Shown here: one piece after another, positions 33,787 to 43,577 of the stretch
Numbering within the stretch: position 1 is the stretch's first letter
Layout of the letters: each line of letters begins with the position of its first letter
NCBI RefSeq assembly: GCF_003057885.1
Contig: NZ_QAGK01000001.1
Span: 310,001-374,000 of the forward strand
Source of the DNA: Oceaniglobus ichthyenteri
Lineage (GTDB): Bacteria; Pseudomonadota; Alphaproteobacteria; Rhodobacterales; Rhodobacteraceae
Length of the DNA: 64,000 nucleotides
Reading direction: 5' to 3'
Notes under the pieces: model-generated
The model's database searches: none
Seen by the model: only the letters and a program-made list of their open reading frames with translations
Told to the model about the DNA's origin: nothing
Made by a program: the position numbers and the translations under genes

Positions 33787-36579
33787 CTAGGGCGCGGCAT
33801 CCCGATTGCCAAGCATATCCGCCACGCATTTCGCCGCCTCGCCGGTGACTTGCGACAGATGGGCGATCAATTCGTCCAGATCGCCGCATCCGGTGTCGCG
33901 CAACACCAGCGCGATTCCCCCTGCGCCCAGTCTTTCGGGCACCAACGCACCGGGCAGCAACAGCCGCGATGCAACGTGCAACGCCCAAAGCTGCGCCTGT
34001 GCCCGGGTCAGCGTTTCGCACTGCTGCGCGCTCAACAATCCTGCGGTTTGCCCCGCCTGCAACTGCGCACCAACCCCCGCCATCGGCGCACCGGCCAACA
34101 GCGCACAGCACGACGCAACCAATTCGATATCCTGTAAACGGCCCGGCCCGGCGCGGGCATCGAGCGGGCCATCTGGGCTGCGCGCAGCGGCAAGGCGGGC
34201 ACGCATATCGGCCACATCGGCGCAGACCGCAGCGCGATCATGGGCCCGGTCAAGGATCTCCCGGCGCAGACTTTCGACATCGGCGCACAGGCTGTCATCC
34301 CCGGCAATGGGCCGGGCGCGGGTCAGGGCCAGATGCTCCCATGTCCAGGCTTCGGTGCGTTGATACGCCTGAAACGCGCGCAAAGACGTGGCCACAGGCC
34401 CCTGACGGCCCGACGGGCGCAGGCGCATATCCACCTCATACAACCGCCCCTCGGCCATGGGGGCCGACAGCGCGGTGACCAGGGCCTGTGTCAGCCGGGC
34501 AAAATAGGGGCGCGTGCCCAAGGGGCGCGGCCCGTCCGATTCTTCGGCGCCGTCGGCATCATAAATCATGATCAGATCCAGGTCAGACCCGCTGTTCAAG
34601 CGCCGCGCGCCCAGACTGCCCATGCCCAGCACCATTGCGCCCCGCCCCGGCGGGGCCCCGTGTTTGACGGCAAATTGCGCCACGACCCGGGGCCAGATCA
34701 CCGATACCACCGCGCCCGCCAGATCGGCATATTGCGTGCCAGCCTCCTCTGCCGTGATCAGATTGCGCAGGTGATGCACCCCGATACGAAACCGCCATTC
34801 CTTGGCCCAGGCGCGCAGCCGGTCAAGAATCGATTCATAATCGGTTATTCCGGCCAATTGCGCGGTGATATCCGCCTCTAACCCGTCCTGATCGGGCCAG
34901 GGTTCGAAAAATCCGCCCCCCAGCACACTATCCAGAACCTGGGCGTTGCGGGCCAGATAAGCGGCCAGATCCGGCGATGTGGCGACGATATCCACCACCA
35001 GATCAATCAGCTGCGGATTTGCTTCGAACAGGGCGAACAATTGCACGCCCGCTGGCAGGCCCTTCAAAAACCCGTCAAAATGCAACAGCGCCTGATCGGG
35101 GGCCGCACTTTTGGCCAATCGGCGCAACAGATCGGGGCGCAAGCGGCCAAAAATCTCTTGCGCGCGGGCCGAGCGTAGGGCGGGATAGCTGCGCCAGCGT
35201 TTCACGATATCTTGCTGATCAAGGCTGAGATCGGGTGTATCGGCCGTATCGCAGGGGTTTGGCGCAAAGAACCGTTCCGATATTTCGTGTACCCGGTCCA
35301 ACCGTTCGGTCAGATCGGCGCGCAGATCAGACACGTCGCGATCCATCATCGCCGCAAGGCGCGCAAACCCGTCATCGGTCTGGGGCAGTTCGTGGGTTTG
35401 CTGATCGGCGATCATTTGCAGGCGGTGCTCAACCTCGCGGTGGGCGCGGTAATCATCGCCCAATGTATCGGCCACGTCCTGATCGACCCAGCCTGCCGCG
35501 ACCAGCCGGTTCAACCCCTCCAGCGTGCCCCGCACCCTGAGCGACGGATCGCGCCCGCCCGCGATGATTTGCCGGGTCTGGGTAAAAAACTCGATCTCGC
35601 GGATGCCACCGCGGCCCAGTTTCATATCGTGCCCTTCCAGAATGATCGCCCCGCCCAATCCTTTGTGATCGCGGATGCGCAGGCGCATGTCGTGGGCATC
35701 CTGAATCGCCGCAAAATCAAGATGCCGCCGCCAGATGAAAGGGCGCAGATGTTCCAGATACCTTGCGCCCGCCGCCACATCGCCGGCACAGGGGCGCGCC
35801 TTGATATGGGCGGCCCTTTCCCATGTGCGGCCCAGGCTTTCGTAATACCGCTCGGCCGCCTCCATGCTAAGTGCGACAGGCGTGACCGACGGATCGGGGC
35901 GCAACCGCAGATCGGTGCGAAACACATAGCCATCGCCGGTGACATCCGACAGCAACGTGGCCATCGCCCGGGTGGCGCGCACGAAACCGGGGCGGGCCTC
36001 CATGAATGTGTGGGGGTCAAAGCGCGAGTCATCAATCAGGCAGATCAGATCGATATCCGAGGAATAATTCAACTCGTGTGCGCCCATCTTGCCCATGGCC
36101 AGGGCACACAGCCCCCCCGCCACCGCAAGATCGGTGTCGGTCACACCGGGCAGTTTGCCACGCGCATGTTGCGCGCCGATACAGGCGCGCAGGGCGCGGT
36201 CAGTGGCCAGATCGGCAAAGCGCGACAAGGCATCTGTAACATCATCCAGGGGCCAGACACCGCCCAGATCCGCAAGGGCAATCAACAGCGCCGCGCGGCG
36301 TTTGCCCTGACGCAGGCCGGTTTTCAAATCGCCATCGGCCAAGGCGCGCACCCAATCAAGCAGATCGTCAAAGGCGGTTTCCGGATCAACCGACAGTGCG
36401 GCGCGCAGCCACTCGGCCTCGCGGGTGATCAGGCCGCGCAAATACGGGCTGCACCCGGCGGTGCCATGCAGCAGCGCGTGCAATTCGGGCGGCAGATCGC
36501 GGAGCGGTGCCAGGGTTTCATCGGCGCGGTCCCGATTGAACGGGCGCGGCGTGCGGGTGATGCGGGCGGCAAATGTCAT
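33787..36579 (-). CDS. glnE: Glutamine synthetase adenylyltransferase/deadenylase
   Basis: A 930-residue bifunctional enzyme that adds or removes AMP on glutamine synthetase in response to PII signalling. There are two nucleotidyltransferase domains, each with a GSDxDL-type motif: SSDIDLICLIDD in the N-terminal adenylyl-removase half and GSDLDLIMIYD in the C-terminal adenylyltransferase half, each followed by helical regulatory segments (GRGGIREIEFFTQ and VDMRLRPSGRQGP). The length is normal. glnA and glnB are not in the window. Confidence 0.96.
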   Translation of the reverse strand: MTFAARITRTPRPFNRDRADETLAPLRDLPPELHALLHGTAGCSPYLRGLITREAEWLRAALSVDPETAFDDLLDWVRALADGDLKTGLRQGKRRAALLIALADLGGVWPLDDVTDALSRFADLATDRALRACIGAQHARGKLPGVTDTDLAVAGGLCALAMGKMGAHELNYSSDIDLICLIDDSRFDPHTFMEARPGFVRATRAMATLLSDVTGDGYVFRTDLRLRPDPSVTPVALSMEAAERYYESLGRTWERAAHIKARPCAGDVAAGARYLEHLRPFIWRRHLDFAAIQDAHDMRLRIRDHKGLGGAIILEGHDMKLGRGGIREIEFFTQTRQIIAGGRDPSLRVRGTLEGLNRLVAAGWVDQDVADTLGDDYRAHREVEHRLQMIADQQTHELPQTDDGFARLAAMMDRDVSDLRADLTERLDRVHEISERFFAPNPCDTADTPDLSLDQQDIVKRWRSYPALRSARAQEIFGRLRPDLLRRLAKSAAPDQALLHFDGFLKGLPAGVQLFALFEANPQLIDLVVDIVATSPDLAAYLARNAQVLDSVLGGGFFEPWPDQDGLEADITAQLAGITDYESILDRLRAWAKEWRFRIGVHHLRNLITAEEAGTQYADLAGAVVSVIWPRVVAQFAVKHGAPPGRGAMVLGMGSLGARRLNSGSDLDLIMIYDADGAEESDGPRPLGTRPYFARLTQALVTALSAPMAEGRLYEVDMRLRPSGRQGPVATSLRAFQAYQRTEAWTWEHLALTRARPIAGDDSLCADVESLRREILDRAHDRAAVCADVADMRARLAAARSPDGPLDARAGPGRLQDIELVASCCALLAGAPMAGVGAQLQAGQTAGLLSAQQCETLTRAQAQLWALHVASRLLLPGALVPERLGAGGIALVLRDTGCGDLDELIAHLSQVTGEAAKCVADMLGNRDAAP

Positions 36580-36645
36580 GGCGCGACGCTGGGCGAGACA
36601 GGGCGCGGCGTCAAGCCTTGGCAGGATGCGCGTGCGGTTTTGGGG

Positions 36646-37407
36646 TCAGTCGCCGATGATGACCCGCGTGTTCCAATCGCGACAGCGCGCCGCCAGCGTG
36701 GCATCAAGCGGGCGATCGGTGACAAAGGTGTCGATCTCTTTCAGCGTGGCGATGCGGGCGGGGGCGTTGCGTTTGAATTTCGAATGATCCGCCACGAGAA
36801 TCTTGCGCCGTGAGCGGGTCAGAATGGCCTGACTTACCCCCACCTCCTGCACGTCGAAATCAAGGATATCACCATCAACATCCATCGCTGAACAGCCGAT
36901 CACGCCGATATCGAATTTGAACTGGCGGATCGTGGCCGTGGTGATATCGCCGGTCAAACCGCCATCAGATTGGCGCAATGATCCGCCGGTGACGATCACA
37001 TTGCAATTTGGATTGCTCGCCAGAATATTGGCGACATTCATGTTATTGGTCACCACCAACAGGTTGCGGTGATGGATCAGCGCGTTCGCCACCGCCTCGG
37101 TGCTGGTGCCGATGTTCAGAAACACGGCGCAATCCTCGGGGATACAGGCGGCACAGGCGCGCGCCATCGCGGCCTTTGCATCGGAATTCAAACTGCGCCG
37201 CTCATCATAGGCGATATTGTTCGTTCCCGATGGCAGAACCGCGCCGCCATGCACCCGCTCAAGGCGCCCCGCTTCGGCAAGATCCGACAGATCGCGGCGG
37301 ATCGTCTGCTGTGTCACGCCGAAATGTGACGACAGGCCCTCAACCGTCACTTTGCCGTCGCGGCGCGCAATATCAAGGATTTCGGGGTATCGAATCGCCT
37401 GCGACAT
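36646..37407 (-). CDS. glpR: DeoR family regulator GlpR
   Basis: A 253-residue DeoR-type repressor. The N-terminal helix-turn-helix is TVEGLSSHFGVTQQTIRRDL (about 18-37), followed by the phosphosugar-binding domain with NIGTSTEAVANAL, TNNMNVANIL and GGSLRQSDGGLTG. The effector is probably glycerol-3-phosphate. I chose the ATG at 37407 (MSQAIRYPEIL); an in-frame ATG at 37419 would add four residues. It is divergent from the glpD operon, with repeated TTTCG-type boxes in between. Confidence 0.9.
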   Translation of the reverse strand: MSQAIRYPEILDIARRDGKVTVEGLSSHFGVTQQTIRRDLSDLAEAGRLERVHGGAVLPSGTNNIAYDERRSLNSDAKAAMARACAACIPEDCAVFLNIGTSTEAVANALIHHRNLLVVTNNMNVANILASNPNCNVIVTGGSLRQSDGGLTGDITTATIRQFKFDIGVIGCSAMDVDGDILDFDVQEVGVSQAILTRSRRKILVADHSKFKRNAPARIATLKEIDTFVTDRPLDATLAARCRDWNTRVIIGD

Positions 37408-37463
37408 ACCATGGTCCATGAGTTGCGTGGGTCTGCGCGCCCACGTTCGCCACTGTGCTATTA

Positions 37464-37646
37464 TTTTCGCTTTCTGACAAGGCGGCGCCAGGATTCGAAG
37501 ACTTTTCCGCCGATTTTGCCAAATCCTGCGCTTGCGACCGCTTGAAAACCCAACAAATTCAATCCTTAGGCACAAATACGAATAAAACCGAAAATATATA
37601 TTGTTCTTTTTTGCCCGCTTTGCTTAGATACAAACATAAACCGAAG
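37464..37646. promoter_or_regulatory. Candidate GlpR boxes in the glpR-glpD intergenic region
   Basis: Three related motifs occur between glpR and glpD: TTTTCGCTTT (37464-37473), AAAACCGAAA (37584-37593, read as TTTCGGTTTT on the other strand) and TAAACCGAAG (37637-37646). DeoR-family regulators commonly bind repeated TTTCG-containing boxes. The last two flank the likely glpD promoter. Motif spacing is irregular, so the assignment is tentative. Confidence 0.35.
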
Positions 37647-37662
37647 ACTTGGGAGGGTCTGC

Positions 37663-39255
37663 GTGACTGAGGGAGAAGACACCTGCGATTTACTGGTGAT
37701 CGGCGGCGGCGTGAATGGCTGTGCCATCGCACGTGACGCATCGGGGCGCGGTTTGTCTGTTGTTCTGGCGGAAATGTCGGACCTGGCCTCGGCCACTTCT
37801 TCGGCATCAACCAAGCTGTTTCACGGTGGGTTGCGGTATCTGGAATATTTCGAATTTCGGCTGGTACGCGAAAGCCTGATTGAGCGCGAGACACTGTTGC
37901 GCGCCATGCCGCATATTTCCTGGCCAATGCGGTTCGTTCTGCCGTTGCACCCCGGAATGCGGTTTGACAGTGATACCCCGACCAGCCGTCTGATGAACAT
38001 TGTGATGCCGTGGATGCGGGGCCGTCGGCCCGCCTGGCTGATCCGTCTGGGGCTGTTTTTATACGATATCATGGGCGGGCGGCAGATTTTGCCCGCAACC
38101 TCGAATGTTGATCTGACCCATGCCCCCGAAGGCGCGCCCCTGCGTGCTGAGTTGCGCCGGGCCTATGAATATTCCGACTGTTGGATCGAAGATTCACGTC
38201 TCGTGGTTTTGACCGCACGCGACGCCGAAGCCCGCGGCACACGTATTTTCACCCGCAACCGCGTTGTTTCGGCCAAAGAACAGGACGGCGGTTGGTGTGT
38301 CACCATGAGAGACACCGAAACAGGTGCAGATCGCACCGTGCGCGCCCGCATGGTTGTGAATGCGGCGGGCCCATGGGTGGCACATGTTCTTGGCAGCGTC
38401 GTGCGTTCCAACAGCACCGATGGTGTGCGCCTTGTGCGGGGCAGTCACATCGTCACCCGGCGGCTGTTTGACCATGACAAATGTTATTTCTTTCAGGGCG
38501 GCGATGGGCGGATCGTGTTCGCGATTCCATATGAAACCGATTTCACCCTGATTGGCACCACCGATCTGGACCATGAAAACCCCGATATCGCCCCGGTCTG
38601 CACCCCCGAAGAACAGCAATATCTGGTGAATTTCGTCAACGGCTATCTTAAACAGCCGATTTCGGTTGATGATATCGTCTGGACCTATTCGGGCGTGCGG
38701 CCCCTGCACGAAGACGGGGCATCCTCGGCCACGGCGGCCACGCGGGATTACACGCTGAAAATCGACCGCAGCCTTGGCGCGCCGGTGCTGAATATTTTTG
38801 GCGGTAAAATCACCACCCACCGCCGCTTGGCCGAAAGCGCGCTGTCGCTGATCGGTGAGGAATTCAAGGGGTTGCGCGGGCCATGGACGGCGGGCGTTGC
38901 ATTGCCGGGGGGCGATTTTCCGGTTGATGGCGTGCCCGCCCTGATCGCTGATTTGCGCGCCGCCCACTCTTTTGTTGACGAAACCTGGGCGCGGCGCATG
39001 ATCCGGGCCTATGGCACCGAGGCGCGCGAAATCCTGGCGGGTGCAGACAGCAAAGCGGCCATGGGGCGTGATTTTGGCGCAAACCTGACCGAGGCCGAGG
39101 TGATATGGTTGATGGATCGCGAATATGCGCGCACCGCCGAAGATGTGCTGTGGCGACGTGGCAAACTGGGCTTGCGGTTGACGCAGGATCAGGCAACGGC
39201 GCTGGATGGATACATGGCGCAACGCCGCGCACAGCGCGCGCAAGCGGCGGAATAA
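37663..39255 (+). CDS. glpD: Aerobic glycerol-3-phosphate dehydrogenase
   Basis: A 530-residue membrane-associated flavoprotein that oxidises glycerol-3-phosphate to dihydroxyacetone phosphate and passes electrons to quinone. The FAD motif VIGGGVNGCAIARDASGRG starts near residue 12; LFHGGLRYLEY, GTTDLDHENPDI, YSGVRPLHED and IFGGKITTHRRLAE are typical GlpD segments. GGGAGGG precedes the GTG at 37663. It is first in the operon with the glycerol ABC transporter. No glycerol kinase gene is in the window, so GlpK must lie elsewhere. Confidence 0.95.
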   Translation: MTEGEDTCDLLVIGGGVNGCAIARDASGRGLSVVLAEMSDLASATSSASTKLFHGGLRYLEYFEFRLVRESLIERETLLRAMPHISWPMRFVLPLHPGMRFDSDTPTSRLMNIVMPWMRGRRPAWLIRLGLFLYDIMGGRQILPATSNVDLTHAPEGAPLRAELRRAYEYSDCWIEDSRLVVLTARDAEARGTRIFTRNRVVSAKEQDGGWCVTMRDTETGADRTVRARMVVNAAGPWVAHVLGSVVRSNSTDGVRLVRGSHIVTRRLFDHDKCYFFQGGDGRIVFAIPYETDFTLIGTTDLDHENPDIAPVCTPEEQQYLVNFVNGYLKQPISVDDIVWTYSGVRPLHEDGASSATAATRDYTLKIDRSLGAPVLNIFGGKITTHRRLAESALSLIGEEFKGLRGPWTAGVALPGGDFPVDGVPALIADLRAAHSFVDETWARRMIRAYGTEAREILAGADSKAAMGRDFGANLTEAEVIWLMDREYARTAEDVLWRRGKLGLRLTQDQATALDGYMAQRRAQRAQAAE

Positions 39256-39265
39256 GGGGCAAGGT

Positions 39266-40348
39266 ATGACACTGGAATTGCAAGGTTTGACACATGTGGT
39301 GGGGGGGCGCACCCATATCCACGACACGTCACTTACCCTTGAAAAGGGCACGATGAACGTTTTGCTTGGGCCAACCCTGTCGGGCAAGACATCGCTGATG
39401 CGGCTGATGGCGGGGCTGGATACCCCCACCACCGGGCGGATCATCTGGAACGGCGAAGATGTGACCGGGCAGCGGGTGCAAGACCGCAAAATCGCCATGG
39501 TGTATCAGCAATTCATCAATTACCCCTCGATGACGGTGTATGACAATATCGCCTCGCCGATGAAACTGCTTGGCATTGACCGGGCCGAAATTGCTCGTCG
39601 GGTGAAAGAAACCGCCGAACTGATGCGCCTGACGCCGATGCTGCAACGCAAGCCTTTGGAACTGTCGGGCGGGCAGCAACAGCGCTGCGCGCTGGCCCGG
39701 GCGCTGGTGAAAAACGCCGGTCTGGTGTTGCTTGATGAACCGTTGGCCAATCTCGATTACAAGCTGCGCGAAGAATTGCGCGCCGAAATTCCGAAAATAT
39801 TCGAAAAATCCGGTTCGATTTTCGTTTACGCCACCACCGAACCGGAAGAGGCGCTTTTGCTGGGCGGCAATTGCGCCACCCTGTGGGAGGGCCGCGTGAC
39901 CCAGTTTGGCCCCACATCCGAGGTTTATCGCAAACCCGCCGATGCCACCACGGCGCGGGTGTTTTCCGACCCGCCGATGAATTTTCTCAATGTGGAAAAA
40001 CGAGGCGAAACCATGCGCCATGGCAAGGATGATTTTTCCGCTGCCGCCCTTGGCCGCCACCTGCCCGATGGCAGATATCTGGCCGGATTCCGCCCCAACC
40101 ATTTAAAGTTGGACCCGTCCGATGGCGCGATCCGGTTCGACACCACATTGAACGTGACCGAAATCACCGGATCGGAAACCTTTGTGCATCTTGATCATGG
40201 CACCGAACGTTGGGTCGGGCTTATCCACGGATTGCGCGATCTGAAACCGGGGCAGGATCTGCCGGTGTATCTTGATCCGTCACGAATTTATCTTTTTGCC
40301 GAGGATGGCGCGCTTGTCGCTTCGGCGGCATATGCGGAGGCGGCGTAA
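39266..40348 (+). CDS. glpS: Glycerol ABC transporter ATP-binding protein GlpS
   Basis: A 360-residue ATPase. Walker A is GPTLSGKTS (35-43), the signature LSGGQQQR (133-140) is canonical, and Walker B LVLLDEPLANLD is at about 153-164. At the switch position the usual YVTHDQ reads YATTEP, so the H-loop His is Thr191. A TOBE-type C-terminal domain follows. It is 10 bp after glpD, with AGG close to the ATG. Its stop overlaps the glpT start (TAATG). With GlpT it would form one ATPase heterodimer in which each subunit supplies what the other lacks. Confidence 0.9.
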   Translation: MTLELQGLTHVVGGRTHIHDTSLTLEKGTMNVLLGPTLSGKTSLMRLMAGLDTPTTGRIIWNGEDVTGQRVQDRKIAMVYQQFINYPSMTVYDNIASPMKLLGIDRAEIARRVKETAELMRLTPMLQRKPLELSGGQQQRCALARALVKNAGLVLLDEPLANLDYKLREELRAEIPKIFEKSGSIFVYATTEPEEALLLGGNCATLWEGRVTQFGPTSEVYRKPADATTARVFSDPPMNFLNVEKRGETMRHGKDDFSAAALGRHLPDGRYLAGFRPNHLKLDPSDGAIRFDTTLNVTEITGSETFVHLDHGTERWVGLIHGLRDLKPGQDLPVYLDPSRIYLFAEDGALVASAAYAEAA

Positions 40349-41433
40349 TGGCGCGGATTACCCTGGATAACCTGGCGCATTCCTATTTGCCCAATCCCAC
40401 CACCGAAGATGATTTTGCCCTGAAAGAGCTGAATCACGATTGGACCGATGGCGAGGCTTATGCGCTGTTGGGCGCCTCGGGCTGTGGCAAATCCACCCTG
40501 CTCAACATCATTTCCGGCCTTCTGATTCCATCGCAAGGGCGGGTTTTGTTTGACGGGGTCGATATGACAACCGCGCCGACGGCCGATCGCAACATCGCGC
40601 AGGTGTTTCAGTTTCCCGTGGTTTACGACACGATGACGGTGCGCGAAAATCTCGCGTTTCCGTTGAAAAACCGCAAGTTGGAGACGGCCGAAATTGCCCG
40701 GCGGGTGCAAAAGGTCAGCGCGATGATCGGCATGGACAACGAACTGGACCGCAAGGCGCGCGGCCTGACCGCAGATGCCAAGCAAAAGATCAGCCTGGGC
40801 CGGGGCATGGTGCGCGAAGATGTGAACGCGCTGTTGTTTGACGAACCCCTGACCGTGATCGACCCGCATATGAAATGGGAATTGCGCACGCAGTTGAAAA
40901 AGCTGCATCAGGATTTCGGCCACACGATGATCTATGTCACCCATGACCAGACCGAAGCGTTGACCTTTGCCGACAAGGTTGTGGTGATGCACGGCGGCCG
41001 GGTGGTGCAGATTGGCACGCCGCAGGATTTGTTTGAACGTCCGGCCCATACGTTTGTGGGCTATTTCATCGGCTCACCGGGCATGAACCTGTTTGATGCG
41101 ACGTTGAACGGCACACAGGCCCGGATTGGCGATGCGACGGTGGATCTGGGCAAATCCTATGCCGCCAGCGGACGCACCCAGATCGGTGTGCGGCCCGAAT
41201 TCATCCGCCTGCACGCAGGCGGCAGCGGCATACCGGCGCGGATTGACCGGGTGGAAGACGTGGGCCGCCACAAGATCGTGCGCCTAAGCGTGAACGGCAC
41301 CGAAATCAGCGCCATCGCCGGCGAAGGCGACGAAATTCCCGCAGGGACCGACCGGATCAGTTTCGCCCCCGAGGGGATCAACGTTTATGCCGACGACTGG
41401 CGCGTCGCGGCCACAGGGGAGGACGCAGCATGA
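40348..41433 (+). CDS. glpT: Glycerol ABC transporter ATP-binding protein GlpT
   Basis: A 361-residue ATPase paired with GlpS. Walker A GASGCGKST (42-50), Walker B LLFDEP (162-167) and the switch His199 (YVTHDQTEA) are intact, but the ABC signature is degenerate: LTADAKQKISLG (140-151) instead of LSGGQ. A TOBE domain occupies the C-terminal third. The start overlaps the glpS stop and the stop overlaps glpP. This is the rhizobial-type glycerol GlpT ATPase, not the E. coli glycerol-3-phosphate antiporter of the same symbol. Confidence 0.88.
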   Translation: MARITLDNLAHSYLPNPTTEDDFALKELNHDWTDGEAYALLGASGCGKSTLLNIISGLLIPSQGRVLFDGVDMTTAPTADRNIAQVFQFPVVYDTMTVRENLAFPLKNRKLETAEIARRVQKVSAMIGMDNELDRKARGLTADAKQKISLGRGMVREDVNALLFDEPLTVIDPHMKWELRTQLKKLHQDFGHTMIYVTHDQTEALTFADKVVVMHGGRVVQIGTPQDLFERPAHTFVGYFIGSPGMNLFDATLNGTQARIGDATVDLGKSYAASGRTQIGVRPEFIRLHAGGSGIPARIDRVEDVGRHKIVRLSVNGTEISAIAGEGDEIPAGTDRISFAPEGINVYADDWRVAATGEDAA

Positions 41434-42302
41434 ACAAGACCGTCAACCAAAAGGCCTGGTTTCTGGTTTTACCGGTGTTGGTGCTGGTGGCATTTTCCGC
41501 CGTAATCCCATTGATGACCGTGGTGAATTATTCGGTGCAAGACACCTTTGGGCAAAACGTGTTCTTTTGGGCCGGGCTGGATTGGTTCAAGGAGATGCTG
41601 GGCTCTGAACGGATGTGGAGCGCGCTGGGCCGCCAATTGATGTTCTCGGCGATCATTCTGGCGATTGAGGTGCCGTTGGGCATTTATGTTGCGCTTCACA
41701 TGCCCAAAAGCGGTTTTTGGTCGTCGTTCTGTCTGGTCACGATGGCGCTGCCGCTGTTGATCCCCTGGAACGTGGTTGGCACGATCTGGCAGATCTTTGG
41801 CCGCGTCGATATCGGGCTGCTGGGCTATACGCTTGAGGCGCTGGGCATCGATTATAACTATACCCAGAACACGCTGGATGCCTGGATCACCGTGATCGTG
41901 ATGGATGTGTGGCATTGGACATCATTGGTGGCATTGCTGGCCTTTGCCGGTCTGCGCTCGATCCCCGATGCCTATTATCAGGCGGCCAAGATCGATCAGG
42001 CCAGCCGTTGGGCCGTGTTCCGTTATATCGAACTGCCGAAAATGGCGGGCGTGCTGATGATTGCGATCCTGCTGCGGTTCATGGACAGTTTCATGATCTA
42101 TACCGAACCTTTCGTTCTCACCGGCGGCGGTCCGGGCAATGCCACCACCTTCCTGTCGATTGATCTGGTGAAAATGGCATTGGGGCAGTTTGATCTGGGT
42201 CCGGCGGCGGCATTCAGCCTGATGTATTTCCTGGTGATCCTGGCAATTTCCTGGGTGTTCTACACCGTGATGACCACACTTGACGCAAGAGAGGGCAAAT
42301 AG
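41430..42302 (+). CDS. glpP: Glycerol ABC transporter permease GlpP
   Basis: A 290-residue inner-membrane permease with six membrane helices (first at about 9-30). The EAA loop that docks to the ATPase is seen as YYQAAKIDQASRWAVFRYIELP. The fold is the MalF/UgpA type. It overlaps glpT by 4 nt and is one bp from the glpQ start codon. Assignment to glycerol rests on operon order with glpD and on similarity to the rhizobial glp operon. Confidence 0.9.
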   Translation: MNKTVNQKAWFLVLPVLVLVAFSAVIPLMTVVNYSVQDTFGQNVFFWAGLDWFKEMLGSERMWSALGRQLMFSAIILAIEVPLGIYVALHMPKSGFWSSFCLVTMALPLLIPWNVVGTIWQIFGRVDIGLLGYTLEALGIDYNYTQNTLDAWITVIVMDVWHWTSLVALLAFAGLRSIPDAYYQAAKIDQASRWAVFRYIELPKMAGVLMIAILLRFMDSFMIYTEPFVLTGGGPGNATTFLSIDLVKMALGQFDLGPAAAFSLMYFLVILAISWVFYTVMTTLDAREGK

Positions 42303-42303
42303 C

Positions 42304-43188
42304 ATGGCCGATACCGCAACCCCCGCCGTCGGCCCGGATCAGGCCAGCATGACCATTGAAAAACCGCGCACCACGTCGCGCCGGTTCCGCCCTTCGGGAT
42401 CGGCGATGGTGATGGCGATTTACCTGCTGTTCCTGATGCTGCCGATCTATTGGCTGTTGAACATGAGCCTGAAAACCAACACCGAAATTCTGGGGTCGTT
42501 TTCGCTGTGGCCACAAAACCTGACCTTTGCGAACTACCAGAAAATCCTGACCGATCCCAGCTGGTACATGGGCTATGTCAACTCGCTGATCTATGTGGTG
42601 ATGAATACGGTGATATCGCTGGCCGTTGCCCTGCCCGCCGCCTATGCGTTCAGCCGCTACAGCTTTACGGGTGACAAGCATCTGTTCTTTTGGCTGCTGA
42701 CCAACCGGATGGCGCCGCCTGCCGTGTTCGCTTTGCCATTCTTTCAGCTGTATTCCTCGATCGGGCTGTTTGATACGCATATCGCGGTGGCTTTGGCCCA
42801 TTGTCTGTTCAACGTGCCCTTGGCGGTCTGGATCCTTGAGGGGTTCATGCGCGGCGTGCCAAAGGAAATCGATGAAACGGCGTATATCGATGGCTATTCC
42901 TTCCCGCGCTTTTTCATCAAGATCTTTACCCCCCTGATCGCCAGCGGCATCGGCGTCGCCGCGTTCTTCTGTTTCATGTTTTCGTGGGTCGAACTGCTGT
43001 TGTCGCGCACCTTGACCAGCGTTGATGCAAAACCCATCGCCGCCACCATGACCCGCACCGTGGGCGCGGCGGGTGTTGATTGGGGTGTTCTGGCCGCTGC
43101 CGGAATGCTGACGATCGTTCCTGGCGCGCTCGTCATCTATTTCGTGCGCAATTACATTGCCAAGGGCTTTGCCCTGGGGCGGGTCTGA
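42304..43188 (+). CDS. glpQ: Glycerol ABC transporter permease GlpQ
   Basis: A 294-residue permease of the MalG/UgpE type, with an N-terminal cytoplasmic tail (about 1-33) before six membrane helices. The EAA loop is IDETAYIDGYSFPRFFIKI. I chose the ATG at 42304, since an upstream in-frame start at 42280 would lie within glpP. It partners GlpP. The symbol follows the rhizobial glycerol operon and should not be confused with the glycerophosphodiesterase GlpQ of E. coli. Confidence 0.9.
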   Translation: MADTATPAVGPDQASMTIEKPRTTSRRFRPSGSAMVMAIYLLFLMLPIYWLLNMSLKTNTEILGSFSLWPQNLTFANYQKILTDPSWYMGYVNSLIYVVMNTVISLAVALPAAYAFSRYSFTGDKHLFFWLLTNRMAPPAVFALPFFQLYSSIGLFDTHIAVALAHCLFNVPLAVWILEGFMRGVPKEIDETAYIDGYSFPRFFIKIFTPLIASGIGVAAFFCFMFSWVELLLSRTLTSVDAKPIAATMTRTVGAAGVDWGVLAAAGMLTIVPGALVIYFVRNYIAKGFALGRV

Positions 43189-43224
43189 TGGACCGCGCAA
43201 ACCAAATCTGGAAAGGATCCCCCC

Positions 43225-43500
43225 ATGCTTGACTGGATGGCCTGGACATGGCCCACGGCGGCGTTCTTCGGTGTGATCGCGCTGTTGCTGATCACCTTTA
43301 CGGTGCTGGCGGTCAAATTTCCCGAAACGCCCCGCAAAGGGGTGTTGCAAATCGAAACCACACGCGGGGATCGTCTGTTTATCACGCTCCTCGGCTCGGC
43401 CTTTATCAATCTGATCTGGCTGGGTCTGGCGCTGGGTCCACAATACCTGGCGCTGCTTGTCTGTCTTGCCTTTGCCGCGGCGGTGTTTCGCTGGGTCTAG
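43225..43500 (+). CDS. glpU: DUF2160 small membrane protein GlpU
   Basis: A 91-residue protein with three hydrophobic segments (about 10-29, 53-70 and 73-89). The sequence MLDWMAWTWPTAAFFGVI and ETTRGDRLFITLLGSAFINL fits DUF2160, found in glycerol ABC operons of alphaproteobacteria between the permease and binding protein genes. GAAAGGATCC precedes the ATG at 43225. A role as an accessory subunit of the importer is likely but unproven. Confidence 0.88.
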   Translation: MLDWMAWTWPTAAFFGVIALLLITFTVLAVKFPETPRKGVLQIETTRGDRLFITLLGSAFINLIWLGLALGPQYLALLVCLAFAAAVFRWV

Positions 43501-43577
43501 GCAGGCTGAATACCGATCCGGCGGTGGTTGCCGCAGGATCGGCCAAATCGAACCGTTCAAAAATGGGAGGAAACCAA

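Noticed and set aside
38194-39498. 434-codon minus-strand frame across glpD and glpS
   Set aside because: Shadow of two genes with clear motifs on the plus strand.
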